The notes: a model not told the origin generated them from the letters alone. 64,000 nt of DNA from Serinicoccus profundi (GCF_008001015.1 NZ_CP042862.1:1426001-1490000); one strand, 5' to 3'; shown: positions 26,088 through 34,682, numbered from the stretch's first letter. Program-made: numbers and translations.

Positions 26088-27343
26088 GGCCCGGCGAGGA
26101 GCCCGACGCCACGGTGGGTGCCGTGGTCGACCAGACCGCGACCGACCCTGCGGCAGTCCCGACCTCAGCGAATCCTGTCGTGGCCCGCGCCACCGAGGCC
26201 TACCAGCCGCCCGCGCCGGGCAGCGGACTGGCCTCCGTCCTCCCGGCGGCCCTGCGCGCCCTCGGGGTGGACGACCTGCCGGAGGGGGTGGTCCCGGCCA
26301 GCTGGGAGCTGCCGGAGACCCGCCGCGTCGTGGTCGTGCTCGCCGACGGGCTCGGGGCGCGTCAGCTGCAGCGCCGCAGCGGGCACGCCCGCACCCTGCG
26401 TGACCTCTCCGCCGCCGAGGACCTCGGCGCGGGAGCCTCCGCCTGCGGCTTCCCCTCGACGACCGCCACCAGCCTCAGCTCGCTGGGCACCGGCCGCCCG
26501 GCCGGGGGCCACGGCATCGTCGGGTGGCAGACCAGCTACCGGGGACGCCTCTTCAACCACCTGTCGTGGAAGGACGGCCCTGACCCGTACACCCACCAGC
26601 CGCTGCCCACCCTGCTCCAGCACGCCGGGCGTCGCGACGTGCTGATGAGCACCGTGTCCCTGCCGGCCTACTCCGGCTCCGGGCTGACCCGGGCGGTGCT
26701 GCGCGGCGGCGCCTACACCGGGGCCGGCACGCACGACGAGCGCACCTCCGGGGTGCTGCGCGCGCTGATGCAGGCCGGACGACGCGGACGCGCGCTGGTG
26801 TATGCCTACTGGGACGAGATCGACAAGGCCGGCCACGTCCACGGCCCGGACTCGCTCGAGTGGGGCGAGGCGGTGGAGACCTTCGACACCTGGGTCGCGG
26901 GGCTGCTCGAGCGTCTACCGGGAGGCACCACTGTGCTCGTCACCGCGGACCACGGCATGATCGAGGCGCCGCACGCCCAGCGCCGCGACCTCGCCCTGGA
27001 GCCCGAGCTCGAGCAGGGCGTCGCGCTGCTCGCGGGCGAGCCGCGGGCGCCGCAGGCGTGGTGCCTGCCGGGTGCCGTGGACGACGTCGTCGCCGCGTGG
27101 CGCGAGCAGCTGGGCGAGCAGGGCCTCGTGCTCACCCGTGAGGAGGCGATCGAGGCGGGGTGGTTCGGTCCGGTCCGGTCCGGCTACGACACCCGCATCG
27201 GCGAGGTCGTGGTCGCGATGCTCGGGCAGGCCACGCTGCTGGACTCGCGGCTGCTGCGGCCCGAGGTGCTGCGGTTGAAGGGCCACCACGGGTCGATCAC
27301 CGACGCCGAGACCGCCATACCGCTGCTGGTCACGACCACCTGA
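26084..27343 (+). CDS. Alkaline phosphatase/nucleotide pyrophosphatase superfamily protein
   Basis: Metallo-phosphoesterase of 419 residues. Metal ligands and nucleophile are recognisable: VVVLADGLG near 89 (first Asp), the nucleophile segment GFPSTTATSLSSLGTG near 123-138, YWDEIDKAGHVHG near 246-258 (Asp/His), TADHGMIE near 287 (Asp-His), and GHHGS near 405 (His). This arrangement is that of NPP-type phosphodiesterases. The N-terminal 45 residues are low-complexity and not signal-like, so it is probably cytoplasmic. It overlaps the DUF5998 gene by 4 bp. Substrate unknown. Confidence 0.85.
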   Translation: MRPGEEPDATVGAVVDQTATDPAAVPTSANPVVARATEAYQPPAPGSGLASVLPAALRALGVDDLPEGVVPASWELPETRRVVVVLADGLGARQLQRRSGHARTLRDLSAAEDLGAGASACGFPSTTATSLSSLGTGRPAGGHGIVGWQTSYRGRLFNHLSWKDGPDPYTHQPLPTLLQHAGRRDVLMSTVSLPAYSGSGLTRAVLRGGAYTGAGTHDERTSGVLRALMQAGRRGRALVYAYWDEIDKAGHVHGPDSLEWGEAVETFDTWVAGLLERLPGGTTVLVTADHGMIEAPHAQRRDLALEPELEQGVALLAGEPRAPQAWCLPGAVDDVVAAWREQLGEQGLVLTREEAIEAGWFGPVRSGYDTRIGEVVVAMLGQATLLDSRLLRPEVLRLKGHHGSITDAETAIPLLVTTT

Positions 27344-27410
27344 GCGCCACGGCCCGCGCGACCGGGCGAGGAGGCCGTGAGGCGACCACGGGCGCCTCCT
27401 GGAGGTTCCG

Positions 27411-27416
27411 TAGACT
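27411..27416 (+). promoter_or_regulatory. -10 box TAGACT, leaderless thymidine kinase promoter
   Basis: TAGACT ends 6 bp before the GTG at 27423, the leaderless spacing, and so supports that GTG as the start. Confidence 0.55.
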
Positions 27417-27422
27417 TCGCGG

Positions 27423-28163
27423 GTGCCCGAGCTCGTCTTCTTCACCGGAACCATGGACTGCGGCAAGTCGACCCTGGCCCTCCAGATGGACCACACCCAC
27501 CACCAGCGCGGGCGCGGCGGTCTGCTCTTCACCCAGCACGACCGTTCCGGGTCGGCCGTGCTCTCCTCGCGCCTCGGGCTGACCAAGGGCGCCCTCGAGG
27601 TCAACGACGACCTGGACTTCTGGGAGCTCGTCGTCGAGCAGCGCACCAACGGACGCCGCATCGACTACCTCATTTGCGACGAGGCCCAGTTCTACCGCCC
27701 CGAGCAGATCGAGCAGCTCGCCCGGCTCGTCGACGAGATGGGCATCGACGTATATGCCTTCGGCATCACCGCCGACTTCCGCACCGAGCTCTTCCCCGGC
27801 TCGCGTCGGCTCATCGAGCTCGCCGACCGCACCGAGCAGCTCCAGGTCCGTGCGCTGTGCTGGTGCGGCAAGCCCGCGACCGTCAACGCGCGCGTCGTCG
27901 ACGGCCACATGGTGGTCGAGGGCGAGCAGGTCGTCGTCGGGGATGTCGGCGGTGGTGAGGAGGACGCCCTGGCGGCCAGCGTTGTCGAGTACGAGGTGCT
28001 GTGCCGACGGCACTACATGCGCCGGATGAACTCCGCCGCGGCGCGCTCAGCCTCGCTCTCGCCCGAGCTGCTGCCCTTCGACCTCGACCTGTGCCCGCTG
28101 CCCGCGCCGGACCTGACGGCCCTCCCGGAGGACGACGCAGCGGCATCGACCACCCGGGGCTGA
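27423..28163 (+). CDS. tdk: Thymidine kinase
   Basis: Type II thymidine kinase of 246 residues, salvaging thymidine to dTMP. P-loop GTMDCGKST at residues 9-17, catalytic Glu in ICDEAQFYRP near 81, lasso-type FGITADFRTELFPGS near 109-123, and zinc cysteines in LCWCGKPA near 142 and LCRRHY near 197. The protein has an extra C-terminal tail of about 35 residues. It starts with GTG. It converges on sepH 37 bp away; a 6-bp hairpin (28170-28186) lies between them. Confidence 0.92.
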   Translation: MPELVFFTGTMDCGKSTLALQMDHTHHQRGRGGLLFTQHDRSGSAVLSSRLGLTKGALEVNDDLDFWELVVEQRTNGRRIDYLICDEAQFYRPEQIEQLARLVDEMGIDVYAFGITADFRTELFPGSRRLIELADRTEQLQVRALCWCGKPATVNARVVDGHMVVEGEQVVVGDVGGGEEDALAASVVEYEVLCRRHYMRRMNSAAARSASLSPELLPFDLDLCPLPAPDLTALPEDDAAASTTRG

Positions 28164-28169
28164 GCCCTC

Positions 28170-28186
28170 GGCGACCCGGTGTCGCC
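28170..28186. terminator. Weak hairpin between convergent tdk and sepH
   Basis: GGCGAC (28170-28175) and GTCGCC (28181-28186) pair around a 5-base loop. Short, no U-tract; its place between two convergent stops is the main support. Confidence 0.35.
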
Positions 28187-28187
28187 T

Positions 28188-28207
28188 CAGCTGTCAGCTG
28201 TCAGCTG
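28188..28207. repeat. 7-bp tandem repeat CAGCTGT, nearly three copies, at the sepH stop
   Basis: Two full copies and six bases of a third run through the sepH stop codon (28201-28203). It is also rich in the self-complementary CAGCTG. Confidence 0.7.
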
Positions 28208-29910
28208 CGCGGTGGGCGCGAGCCGAACATGATGTCGTCCCAGCTGGGCACGCTCGTGCGGCCCTTGCGCCCGGCCGGCTTGGTCGCGGGCTTCTCGGTG
28301 GCTTCGTCCTCGTCGTCGCCGGCCGGCTCTGATGAGGCGGCCTCGAGGTCGTCGTCGGCGTCCTCGGGATCCTCATCCTCGTCCGCGTCGTCGTCCTCGT
28401 CGTCACCCTCGTCGTCGCCGACACGCTCGTCCCGGTCGATGACCTCTGCGGGCTCCGCGACGGCGGTGAGCCGCGGCCGCCCGGCGTCCGGAGCCTCGTC
28501 CTCATCCTCTGCGTCGAGCTCGTCGTCGTCCGTGTCGCGTTCCTCGTCCACCGGTGCGCTCGCGGCGTCGTCCGACAGGTCGTCCTGCGACAGGAGATCC
28601 TCGTCCGCCGCCTCGTCCCGCACGTCGGGTCCGGGGGCGCCGTGGTCGTCGCTCGGCCCGGCGCCGGAGTCCAGGGCCTCCTCGTGCTCGAGCGTCTCCT
28701 CGAAGGAATCCTCGTCGTCGCCGACGCCGAAGAACTCCTCGAAGGTGACCTCCTGGGGGTCGTGACGGGTCCGGGCGAAGGTGCCCTCGGGCTCCTGCGG
28801 GTCCGCGGGGTGCTCGCCTCCCAGCGAGGGCAGCCGCAGCCGGCGTCGCTTGCGGCCGGGGGAGCGGCCGACGGCGCGCTGCGCCTCCTCCGGCGACATC
28901 GGCTCCGGCGACATCGGCTCGGGCTCGGGCTCGGGGCGAGGTGACGCCGGTGCAGCAGCAGTGCGCACGTCCGCCTCGCCGGTGGCGTCCCCCGCGGGGC
29001 GATCGGCGGAGTCGCGATCGTCCGGCGCCTGCTCGTCGTCCTCCTCCGGCCCGACGGGCACCGCAGCCTCGGGCGCCGAGCCCCGCGGGTGGGCGGCCGG
29101 CGGGTCGCCCATCGTGTCGGGGTCGTAGTGGAGGTCCTCCAGGGGCAGCACCTCGTCGGGCATCTCCTGGCTCCCGGGCACGTGGCTCGGGTCTTCCTGG
29201 GTCTGCTTGGTGGGGGTGCGGCGTCCGCGGCCTCGCCGCTGACGGCGCTCCCGCATCGTCGCCATGAGGTCGGCGGCGGCCTCGTCCTCGCCGTGGTGCC
29301 CCCCGAGCAAGGGGTGGCCCGCCAGGCCACCGGGCAGGGACTGCTCGTCCTCGCTGAGCCAGCGGGCCTCGTCGTCCAGCGCCTCGACCGAGCGCGAGCG
29401 CACGTCGTAGTGCCATGCCGCACGTCGCTCGCGTCCGCCGGCGCCGAAGGCGACGATGACCGTCCACGGCTCGTGGGCCTCGCCACGGGCGGCGTCCCAG
29501 GTGACGGCTGTCAGGTCGACCCCGCGGCTCTGCAGCCGCTCCCGCACCCGTCGGTCGAGGGTGTGCGAGCCGTCGGTGCGACCGCTGGCGCGCACCGGCG
29601 CCCGCTGGGCCAGCCCGACCACGTGCTCGCGCTCGGCGAGCACCGGGCCCTCGAACCGGCGCACGCGGTCCAGCTCCCACCCCGTGGAGGCGGCGACGTC
29701 CTCGGCCGGCTGCCCGGCCCGGATCATGGCCTGCACGTCGCGCGGGCTGGCCGAGCGTCCCGCGGGGCGCTCACCGTCGGACTGGCGCGGCCGCGGGCGC
29801 AGAGCGGCTCGCAGACGGTCGTCGACGACCACGGCATACTGAGTGCCGTCGTCACCGGTCAGGACCAGGCGACCACCCTCGTCGAGCTCGACGAACTGGA
29901 GCTGCTGCAT
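28201..29910 (-). CDS. sepH: SepH septation protein (DUF3071), with long acidic extension
   Basis: Actinobacterial cell-division protein; SepH is reported to bind FtsZ and stimulate ring assembly. The conserved N-terminal DUF3071 region spans about 1-180 (MQQLQFVELDEGG; a helix-turn-helix-like SPRDVQAMIRAGQPAEDVA near 59-77; FGAGGRERRAAWHYDV near 152). The last residues contain the conserved SVPSWDDIMFG. Between them lies about 350 residues of low-complexity, mostly Asp/Glu/Pro-rich sequence including a duplicated MSPEP unit. At 569 residues it is clearly longer than the 300-400 typical of the family. I start at the ATG at 29910. Confidence 0.88.
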   Translation of the reverse strand: MQQLQFVELDEGGRLVLTGDDGTQYAVVVDDRLRAALRPRPRQSDGERPAGRSASPRDVQAMIRAGQPAEDVAASTGWELDRVRRFEGPVLAEREHVVGLAQRAPVRASGRTDGSHTLDRRVRERLQSRGVDLTAVTWDAARGEAHEPWTVIVAFGAGGRERRAAWHYDVRSRSVEALDDEARWLSEDEQSLPGGLAGHPLLGGHHGEDEAAADLMATMRERRQRRGRGRRTPTKQTQEDPSHVPGSQEMPDEVLPLEDLHYDPDTMGDPPAAHPRGSAPEAAVPVGPEEDDEQAPDDRDSADRPAGDATGEADVRTAAAPASPRPEPEPEPMSPEPMSPEEAQRAVGRSPGRKRRRLRLPSLGGEHPADPQEPEGTFARTRHDPQEVTFEEFFGVGDDEDSFEETLEHEEALDSGAGPSDDHGAPGPDVRDEAADEDLLSQDDLSDDAASAPVDEERDTDDDELDAEDEDEAPDAGRPRLTAVAEPAEVIDRDERVGDDEGDDEDDDADEDEDPEDADDDLEAASSEPAGDDEDEATEKPATKPAGRKGRTSVPSWDDIMFGSRPPRS

Positions 29911-29982
29911 GGTCCACCACTCTGCCACCCCGCCCGGACGCCACGCGGGAGGGCACGCCGCGCGAGATACGCTGACGGGGCC

Positions 29983-30657
29983 ATGATCGTTGCCTCCGCC
30001 GATGTGCGTCTCGCCCTCGACCTCGTCGGCATCTTCGTCTTCGCGCTCTCCGGTGGCCTCGTGGCGGTGCGGGCCCGGCTCGACCTCTTCGGGGTCGCCG
30101 TGCTGGCCTGGGTGAGCGGCCTGGGCGGGGGCATCATCCGTGACGTCTTCCTCGGCGACGTGCCCCCCGACGGCATCAGCAACCCCTGGTACGTCGTCAC
30201 CGTCCTCCTGGCCGGTCTCGTCGTCTTCGCCCTCCACGGCGTCTTCGTCGACCTGTCCCGGCACCGCCCCAAGCTGCGCCTCCAGCGCATCGCCCAGGCG
30301 GTGAAGTACCTCGACGCGGTCGGCCTGGCCACCTTCGCCGTCGCCGGTGCCCTCAAGGCCGTCATGCTCGGCGCACCCCCGCTCGCCGCGGTCTTCGTCG
30401 GCGGCATCACCGCCGTCGGTGGTGGCATGATCCGCGACGTCCTCGTCGGCCAGGTGCCCGAGGTCCTGCGCCGTGAGCTGTATGCGGTGCCCGCCCTGCT
30501 GGGTGCGACGATCGTCGTCGTGGCGGCCGAGCTCGGCGGCTTGTCCTACCTCGTCATCTGGGGCACGCTGCTGATGGTGCTGGGCATCCGGGTCGCCGCG
30601 ATCGTCTTCGACCTGCACGCCCCCACCCCGATCCCCTCCCGAGGAGAGACCCCATGA
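29983..30657 (+). CDS. Trimeric intracellular cation (TRIC) channel family protein
   Basis: Seven-helix membrane protein of 224 residues, a duplicated-repeat TRIC/UPF0126 channel. Both repeats carry the glycine-kink motif: LGGGIIRDVFLGDVPP near 46-61 and VGGGMIRDVLVGQVPE near 142-157. Prokaryotic members conduct monovalent cations such as K+; one conserved lysine in each repeat lines the pore in relatives. Its stop overlaps the ferrochelatase start (ATGA). A TACGCT box lies 9 bp before the ATG. Confidence 0.88.
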   Translation: MIVASADVRLALDLVGIFVFALSGGLVAVRARLDLFGVAVLAWVSGLGGGIIRDVFLGDVPPDGISNPWYVVTVLLAGLVVFALHGVFVDLSRHRPKLRLQRIAQAVKYLDAVGLATFAVAGALKAVMLGAPPLAAVFVGGITAVGGGMIRDVLVGQVPEVLRRELYAVPALLGATIVVVAAELGGLSYLVIWGTLLMVLGIRVAAIVFDLHAPTPIPSRGETP

Positions 30658-31892
30658 GCCATCCTTTGGCCGAGCCTGCCGACCCGCGCGACCCTGCCGT
30701 CGACAACGCGACCGACGCCGCCGCGGAGGTCGACGCGGACGCCCAGGACGAGGTGGTCGCCGAGCTGGAGGAGTCACTGGAGGAGACGGAGGAGCATGAC
30801 CTGTTCCCCTATCAGGCCATCGTGCTGACCTCCTTCGGCGGACCCGAGGGCCCGGAGGAGGTCATGCCTTTCCTCCGCCGGGTCACCGGCGGCCGCGGGA
30901 TCCCCGACGAGCGCCTCGAGGAGGTCGCCGAGCACTACCTCCACTTCGGCGGCAAGAGCCCCATCAACGACCAGAACCGCGCCCTCATCGAGGCCATCCG
31001 CGCCGAGCTGGACCGCCGCGAGATCCCGATCCCGGTGCTCTTCGGCAACCGCAACTCAGCGCCCTTCCTCGCCGACGCCTTCCGGGAGGCCCACGCCGAG
31101 GGCATGACGCGGTTGCTCTCGGTGACGACGAGCGCCTACTCCTGCTACTCCTCCTGCCGGCAGTACCGCGAGGACATCGCGGCCGGCCAGCTCGAGCTGC
31201 GCGAGGAGGGCAAGGAGATCCACGTCGACAAGGTGCGGCAGTACTGGAACCACCCCGGCTTCTCCGGTGCCAACGCCCGGATCGTGGGGGAGGCCGCCCG
31301 GCAGCGCTACGAGAGCTCGGGGGTGGTGCCGCACCTCGTCTTCGTCACCCACTCGCTGCCGATCGCCATGGACGACACCTCCGGACCGGGCGACGACGAG
31401 GGCAACCTCTACTCCCGGCAGCACCTGGAGCTCGCTGCGGCGATCGCCGCCGAGACCGCGGCGACGCTCGGTACCGAGGTCGAGCACGACCTCACCTACT
31501 GCTCCCGGTCCGGCCCGCCGACCCAGCCGTGGCTGGAGCCGGACGTCAACGACCACCTGCGCGCCCTGGCCGAGCGCGGCGTCCGGAGCGTCGTCCTGGC
31601 CCCGATCGGCTTCGTCTCCGACCACATGGAGGTCGTCTTCGACCTCGACACCGAGGCTGCCGAGACGGCGCAGGAGCTGGGCCTGGACCTGCTGCGGGTA
31701 CCCACTGTGGGCACCGACACCGAGTTCGTCATGGGGCTGGTCGACCTCGCCCTGGAGCGCGCCGCGCAGGCCCGTGGCGAGGAGGTGGCCACGCCGACCT
31801 GGCCCGGCGGCGAGGTGCGACCGGCGATCTGCCGCCCGGGCTGCTGCCCCAACCTGCGGGTCGCCAAGCCCGCCGCCTGCGGGAGCGACTGA
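30654..31892 (+). CDS. hemH: Ferrochelatase (coproporphyrin ferrochelatase type)
   Basis: Inserts Fe2+ into a porphyrin; in Actinobacteria this is the coproporphyrin III enzyme (CpfC). The 412-residue product has LTSFGGPEGPEEVMPFLR from 58, the GGKSPINDQNR substrate loop near 99, VTTSAYSCYSSCRQYRED near 153, the catalytic His in VFVTHSLP near 237, and the GFVSDHMEVVFDLD helix near 321. The C-terminus has CRPGCC and a final AAC, matching the cysteine ligands for the [2Fe-2S] cluster described for mycobacterial ferrochelatase. An acidic N-terminal extension of about 50 residues is unusual. It overlaps the TRIC gene by 4 bp and the phosphatase gene by 1 bp. Confidence 0.92.
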   Translation: MSHPLAEPADPRDPAVDNATDAAAEVDADAQDEVVAELEESLEETEEHDLFPYQAIVLTSFGGPEGPEEVMPFLRRVTGGRGIPDERLEEVAEHYLHFGGKSPINDQNRALIEAIRAELDRREIPIPVLFGNRNSAPFLADAFREAHAEGMTRLLSVTTSAYSCYSSCRQYREDIAAGQLELREEGKEIHVDKVRQYWNHPGFSGANARIVGEAARQRYESSGVVPHLVFVTHSLPIAMDDTSGPGDDEGNLYSRQHLELAAAIAAETAATLGTEVEHDLTYCSRSGPPTQPWLEPDVNDHLRALAERGVRSVVLAPIGFVSDHMEVVFDLDTEAAETAQELGLDLLRVPTVGTDTEFVMGLVDLALERAAQARGEEVATPTWPGGEVRPAICRPGCCPNLRVAKPAACGSD

Positions 31893-32767
31893 TGGCGGCG
31901 GCCGCGGGAGCGGCCGGGCCTGACGCCGGCACTGGCGGGGCGGCCCAGCGGGCTTCGCTCGAGGAGCTCGCGGTGTCCGTCGCCACGGAGGCCGGGGCCA
32001 TGATCCGCGACGAGCGCCCCGACGGCCTCGGGGTCGCGCGCACCAAGAGCACCGACCTCGACGTCGTCACCGAGATGGACACCCGGGCCGAGACCCTCAT
32101 CCGCGCCCGCCTCCGCGACGCCCGCCCCGAGGACGGCATCCTGGGCGAGGAGGACGGCCTCACCGAGGGCACGTCGGGGCTGAGCTGGGTGGTCGACCCC
32201 ATCGACGGCACCGTCAACTACCTCTACGACCTGCCGGCGTATGCCGTGTCCGTCGCCATCGTCGTCGGTGACCCCACCACCCCGGGCGCCTGGGCTCCCC
32301 TCGCCGGTGCGGTGGTCAACCCCCGGACGGACGAGGTCTTCCACGCCCACCTCGGTGGCGGGGCCCGCCTCACGTCCCGGGGCGTCACGCGCCCGGTGCG
32401 GGTCGGGAGCCAGGAGACGCTCGACGGTGCGCTGCTGGCCACCGGTTTCTCCTACGACCGGGGCGTCCGGCGGGGGCAGGCGGCCGTCGTGGCGGACCTC
32501 CTGCCCAGGGTGCGCGACATCCGCCGGATGGGTGCTGCCGCGCTCGACCTGTGCCACGTGGCCGTCGGCCGGGTGGACGGCTACTGGGAGAAGGCCCTGA
32601 ACCCCTGGGACATCGCGGCCGGCCTGCTCATCCTCGGTGAGGCCGGCGGGGTCGCCTCCGGCGCGGCCGCGGGAGAGCCCGTGTCCCACGATCTCCTCGT
32701 CGCGGCCGGTCCCGCGCTCCAGCCGGTCCTGCGGGCCGAGATCGCGCGTCTGACCAGCGCCGACTGA
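31892..32767 (+). CDS. suhB: Inositol monophosphatase family protein (SuhB-like)
   Basis: Mg-dependent phosphatase of 291 residues. Metal motifs: GEEDG near 91, WVVDPIDGTVNYLYDLP near 97-113, and WEKALNPWDIAAG near 232-244 with the final Asp. Actinobacteria use such enzymes to make inositol for phosphatidylinositol and mycothiol; histidinol phosphate or fructose bisphosphate are other options. It starts at an ATG overlapping the ferrochelatase stop (TGATG). Mycobacterium tuberculosis has suhB in the same neighbourhood near dut. The first 20 residues are Ala/Gly-rich filler. Confidence 0.9.
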   Translation: MAAAAGAAGPDAGTGGAAQRASLEELAVSVATEAGAMIRDERPDGLGVARTKSTDLDVVTEMDTRAETLIRARLRDARPEDGILGEEDGLTEGTSGLSWVVDPIDGTVNYLYDLPAYAVSVAIVVGDPTTPGAWAPLAGAVVNPRTDEVFHAHLGGGARLTSRGVTRPVRVGSQETLDGALLATGFSYDRGVRRGQAAVVADLLPRVRDIRRMGAAALDLCHVAVGRVDGYWEKALNPWDIAAGLLILGEAGGVASGAAAGEPVSHDLLVAAGPALQPVLRAEIARLTSAD

Positions 32768-32916
32768 CGCCCTGGGCATACCCGCTCGCATCCACCCGGG
32801 TCGATAGGGCAGAATCCCGCGCGGCGAGCGTGACGACCCCCGGGGCAGCGGGCACAAATTCGCAGGCCGCAGCGTTCACGCACGACGAGAGACCACGCAG
32901 AGGTGAAAGAGGCGAG

Positions 32917-33216
32917 ATGGCGACCGACTACGACGCACCACGAAAGAACGACGACGAGCTCAACGAGGACTCGATCGAGGAGCTGAAGGCACGACGCAAC
33001 GACAAGTCCTCGGGCAGCGTCGATGTCGATGAGACCGAGCAGGCCGAGGGCTTCGAGCTGCCGGGGGCCGACCTGTCCAACGAGGAGCTGTCGGTGCACG
33101 TGCTGCCCCGGCAGCAGGACGAGTTCACCTGCTCCCGCTGCTTCCTCGTGCACCACCGCAGCCAGCTGGCCAAGGAGGTCAGCGGCATGCCGGTCTGCAC
33201 CGAGTGCGCCGCCTGA
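32917..33216 (+). CDS. DUF4193 zinc-ribbon-like protein
   Basis: Small conserved actinobacterial protein of 99 residues. The N-terminal two-thirds are very acidic; the C-terminus has paired cysteines (FTCSRCFLVHH near 68 and PVCTECA at the end), a likely single zinc ribbon. Function unknown; relatives sit next to dut in mycobacteria. A GAAAGAGGCGAG ribosome site precedes the ATG. The 149 bp upstream hold a likely promoter (CGATAGGGCAGAAT near 32803). A strong hairpin follows at 33244-33278. Confidence 0.88.
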   Translation: MATDYDAPRKNDDELNEDSIEELKARRNDKSSGSVDVDETEQAEGFELPGADLSNEELSVHVLPRQQDEFTCSRCFLVHHRSQLAKEVSGMPVCTECAA

Positions 33217-33243
33217 GCAGCATGAGACCCGTGAGGTCGGTGC

Positions 33244-33278
33244 GCATCGTCACCGGGGGCTACCCTCGGTGACGATGC
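33244..33278. promoter_or_regulatory. Strong hairpin between DUF4193 gene and dut, covering the dut start codon
   Basis: The arms 33244-33259 and 33263-33278 pair over 16 bp with one G-U pair and a 3-base loop; the core arms are CATCGTCACCG and CGGTGACGATG. The 3' arm contains the dut ATG (33275-33277). It could terminate the upstream transcript and, in read-through RNA, hide the dut start. Within its loop region lies TACCCT (33261-33266), a possible -10 for a leaderless dut transcript that would lack the hairpin. Confidence 0.75.
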
Positions 33279-33769
33279 CGCCCGAGCCCCAGACCCTGGA
33301 CGTCCCCCTGCGACGACTGGACCCCGACCTCCCGGTCCCGGTCCAGGCGCGGCCGGGTGACGCCGGGGTCGACCTGCACCTGCGCGAGGACGTCCGGATC
33401 GGGCCGGGCGAGCGCACCATGGTCGGCACGGGCATCGCGCTCGCCGTCCCCGAGGGGTATGCCGCGTTCGTGCACCCCCGTTCCGGGCTCGCGGCACGGC
33501 ACGGCCTGACCATCGTCAACGCCCCCGGCACCGTGGATTCGGGTTACCGCGGGGAGATCCTGGTCAATCTGCTCAACACCGACCCGCGCGAGCCGGTGCA
33601 GCTGCGCCGGGGCGACCGCATCGCCCAGCTCGTGCTCCAGCAGGTCGCCCGCCCCGTCTTCACCGTGGTCGACGACCTCGGGGAGTCCGAGCGCGGGGCC
33701 GGCGGCCACGGGCATACCGGCACCTCCACCACCCTCCCGGCCGCAGCCGGGCCGACCCTGAAGGACTGA
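33275..33769 (+). CDS. dut: dUTP diphosphatase
   Basis: Trimeric dUTPase of 164 residues, keeping uracil out of DNA and making dUMP for thymidylate synthesis. All five motifs are present: PGDAGVDL near 27, HPRSGLAARHGL near 67, GTVDSGYRGEI near 86 (catalytic Asp, then Tyr), RIAQLVL near 114, and RGAGGHGHTGT near 137, where His replaces the Phe found in many families (as in mycobacteria). The ATG at 33275 lies in the 3' arm of a strong hairpin; the only near alternative is GTG at 33269. The neighbour order matches other actinobacteria. Confidence 0.93.
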   Translation: MPPEPQTLDVPLRRLDPDLPVPVQARPGDAGVDLHLREDVRIGPGERTMVGTGIALAVPEGYAAFVHPRSGLAARHGLTIVNAPGTVDSGYRGEILVNLLNTDPREPVQLRRGDRIAQLVLQQVARPVFTVVDDLGESERGAGGHGHTGTSTTLPAAAGPTLKD

Positions 33770-33776
33770 GCCACCA

Positions 33777-34682
33777 GTGGCACTCTTTGGCCGACGCAAG
33801 ACCAACCGCCTCAGCGACGAGGAGCTGCTCGATCTCGAGGACCGGGACGAGGTCGTCGTGCGGCCGGAGCCTGCCGAGGGCGAGCCGGGCGTGGACCGCG
33901 ACTGGGTCCGCGACGAGGACGGCCCCTACGACATCACCGAGTGGCGCGAGCTGGACGGCCGGATCGACCTGGGGGCGATGCGCATCCCGTCGGTCAAGGG
34001 TATGCAGATGCGGCTCGACATCGAGCAGAACTCGGGCCGCGTCATCGGCACCACCCTCGGCTTCGGTGCCTCCCAGGCCCAGATCCAGGTCTTCGCGGCG
34101 CCGCGGACCGAGGGCATCTGGGATGAGCTGCGCGCCGAGATCGCTCGGGGTCTGGTCGACTCCGGCGGCGCCGCCGAGACGGTCGAGGGCCGCATGGGCA
34201 AGGAGCTGCGGGCCCGGATGCCCGGTCGCGCCCCGGACGGGCGGGTCGCCTACCAGCCGGCCCGCTTCCTCGGGATCGACGGCCCCCGGTGGTTCCTGCG
34301 CGTCGTCATCGGCGGTCCGGCCGCGACCGACGACAACCAGGCGCGGGGCATCCTGGCCTATGTCCGGCGGGTCGTCGTCGACCGGGGCGACGAGCCCAGG
34401 CCCCCACGCGAGGTGCTCACCCTGACGCCGCCCAAGGGGTTCGCCGAGGCGGTCGCCAAAGAGGCCGAGGCCCGTCGCGAGCAGCAGGAGCAGAAGCGCC
34501 GCGCCGCGGCCGCCGACGCCGTGCGCCGGGCTCCCTCGGCGGCCGGTTCGACCGACGCGACCTCGGTCGCGGGGGTCGACATCGGCGCGCCCCAGGGCAG
34601 CGACGGCTCGGTGCGGCACCGCGCCCCCGAGCCCTCGCCGACGGACGCCCCCAAGGCGCCCCGCAATCCCGACTTCACCTGA
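33777..34682 (+). CDS. DUF3710 family protein
   Basis: Conserved actinobacterial protein of 301 residues, function unknown. The conserved core spans about 45-225 (GPYDITEWRELDGRIDLGAM from 49, then IPSVKGMQMRLDIEQNSG; GIDGPRWFLRVVIGG near 162). It begins with a basic ALFGRRKTNR and ends in an Ala/Lys/Glu helix and low-complexity tail. The GTG at 33777 follows dut by 7 bp; the stop overlaps the DUF3159 start by one base. Mycobacterium has this gene beside dut (Rv2696c type). Confidence 0.88.
   Translation: MALFGRRKTNRLSDEELLDLEDRDEVVVRPEPAEGEPGVDRDWVRDEDGPYDITEWRELDGRIDLGAMRIPSVKGMQMRLDIEQNSGRVIGTTLGFGASQAQIQVFAAPRTEGIWDELRAEIARGLVDSGGAAETVEGRMGKELRARMPGRAPDGRVAYQPARFLGIDGPRWFLRVVIGGPAATDDNQARGILAYVRRVVVDRGDEPRPPREVLTLTPPKGFAEAVAKEAEARREQQEQKRRAAAADAVRRAPSAAGSTDATSVAGVDIGAPQGSDGSVRHRAPEPSPTDAPKAPRNPDFT

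Noticed and set aside
29911-30777. Upstream extension of sepH by about 290 residues
   Set aside because: The extra residues are antisense to the TRIC channel gene; SepH homologues start at the MQQLQFVELDEGG segment (ATG at 29910).
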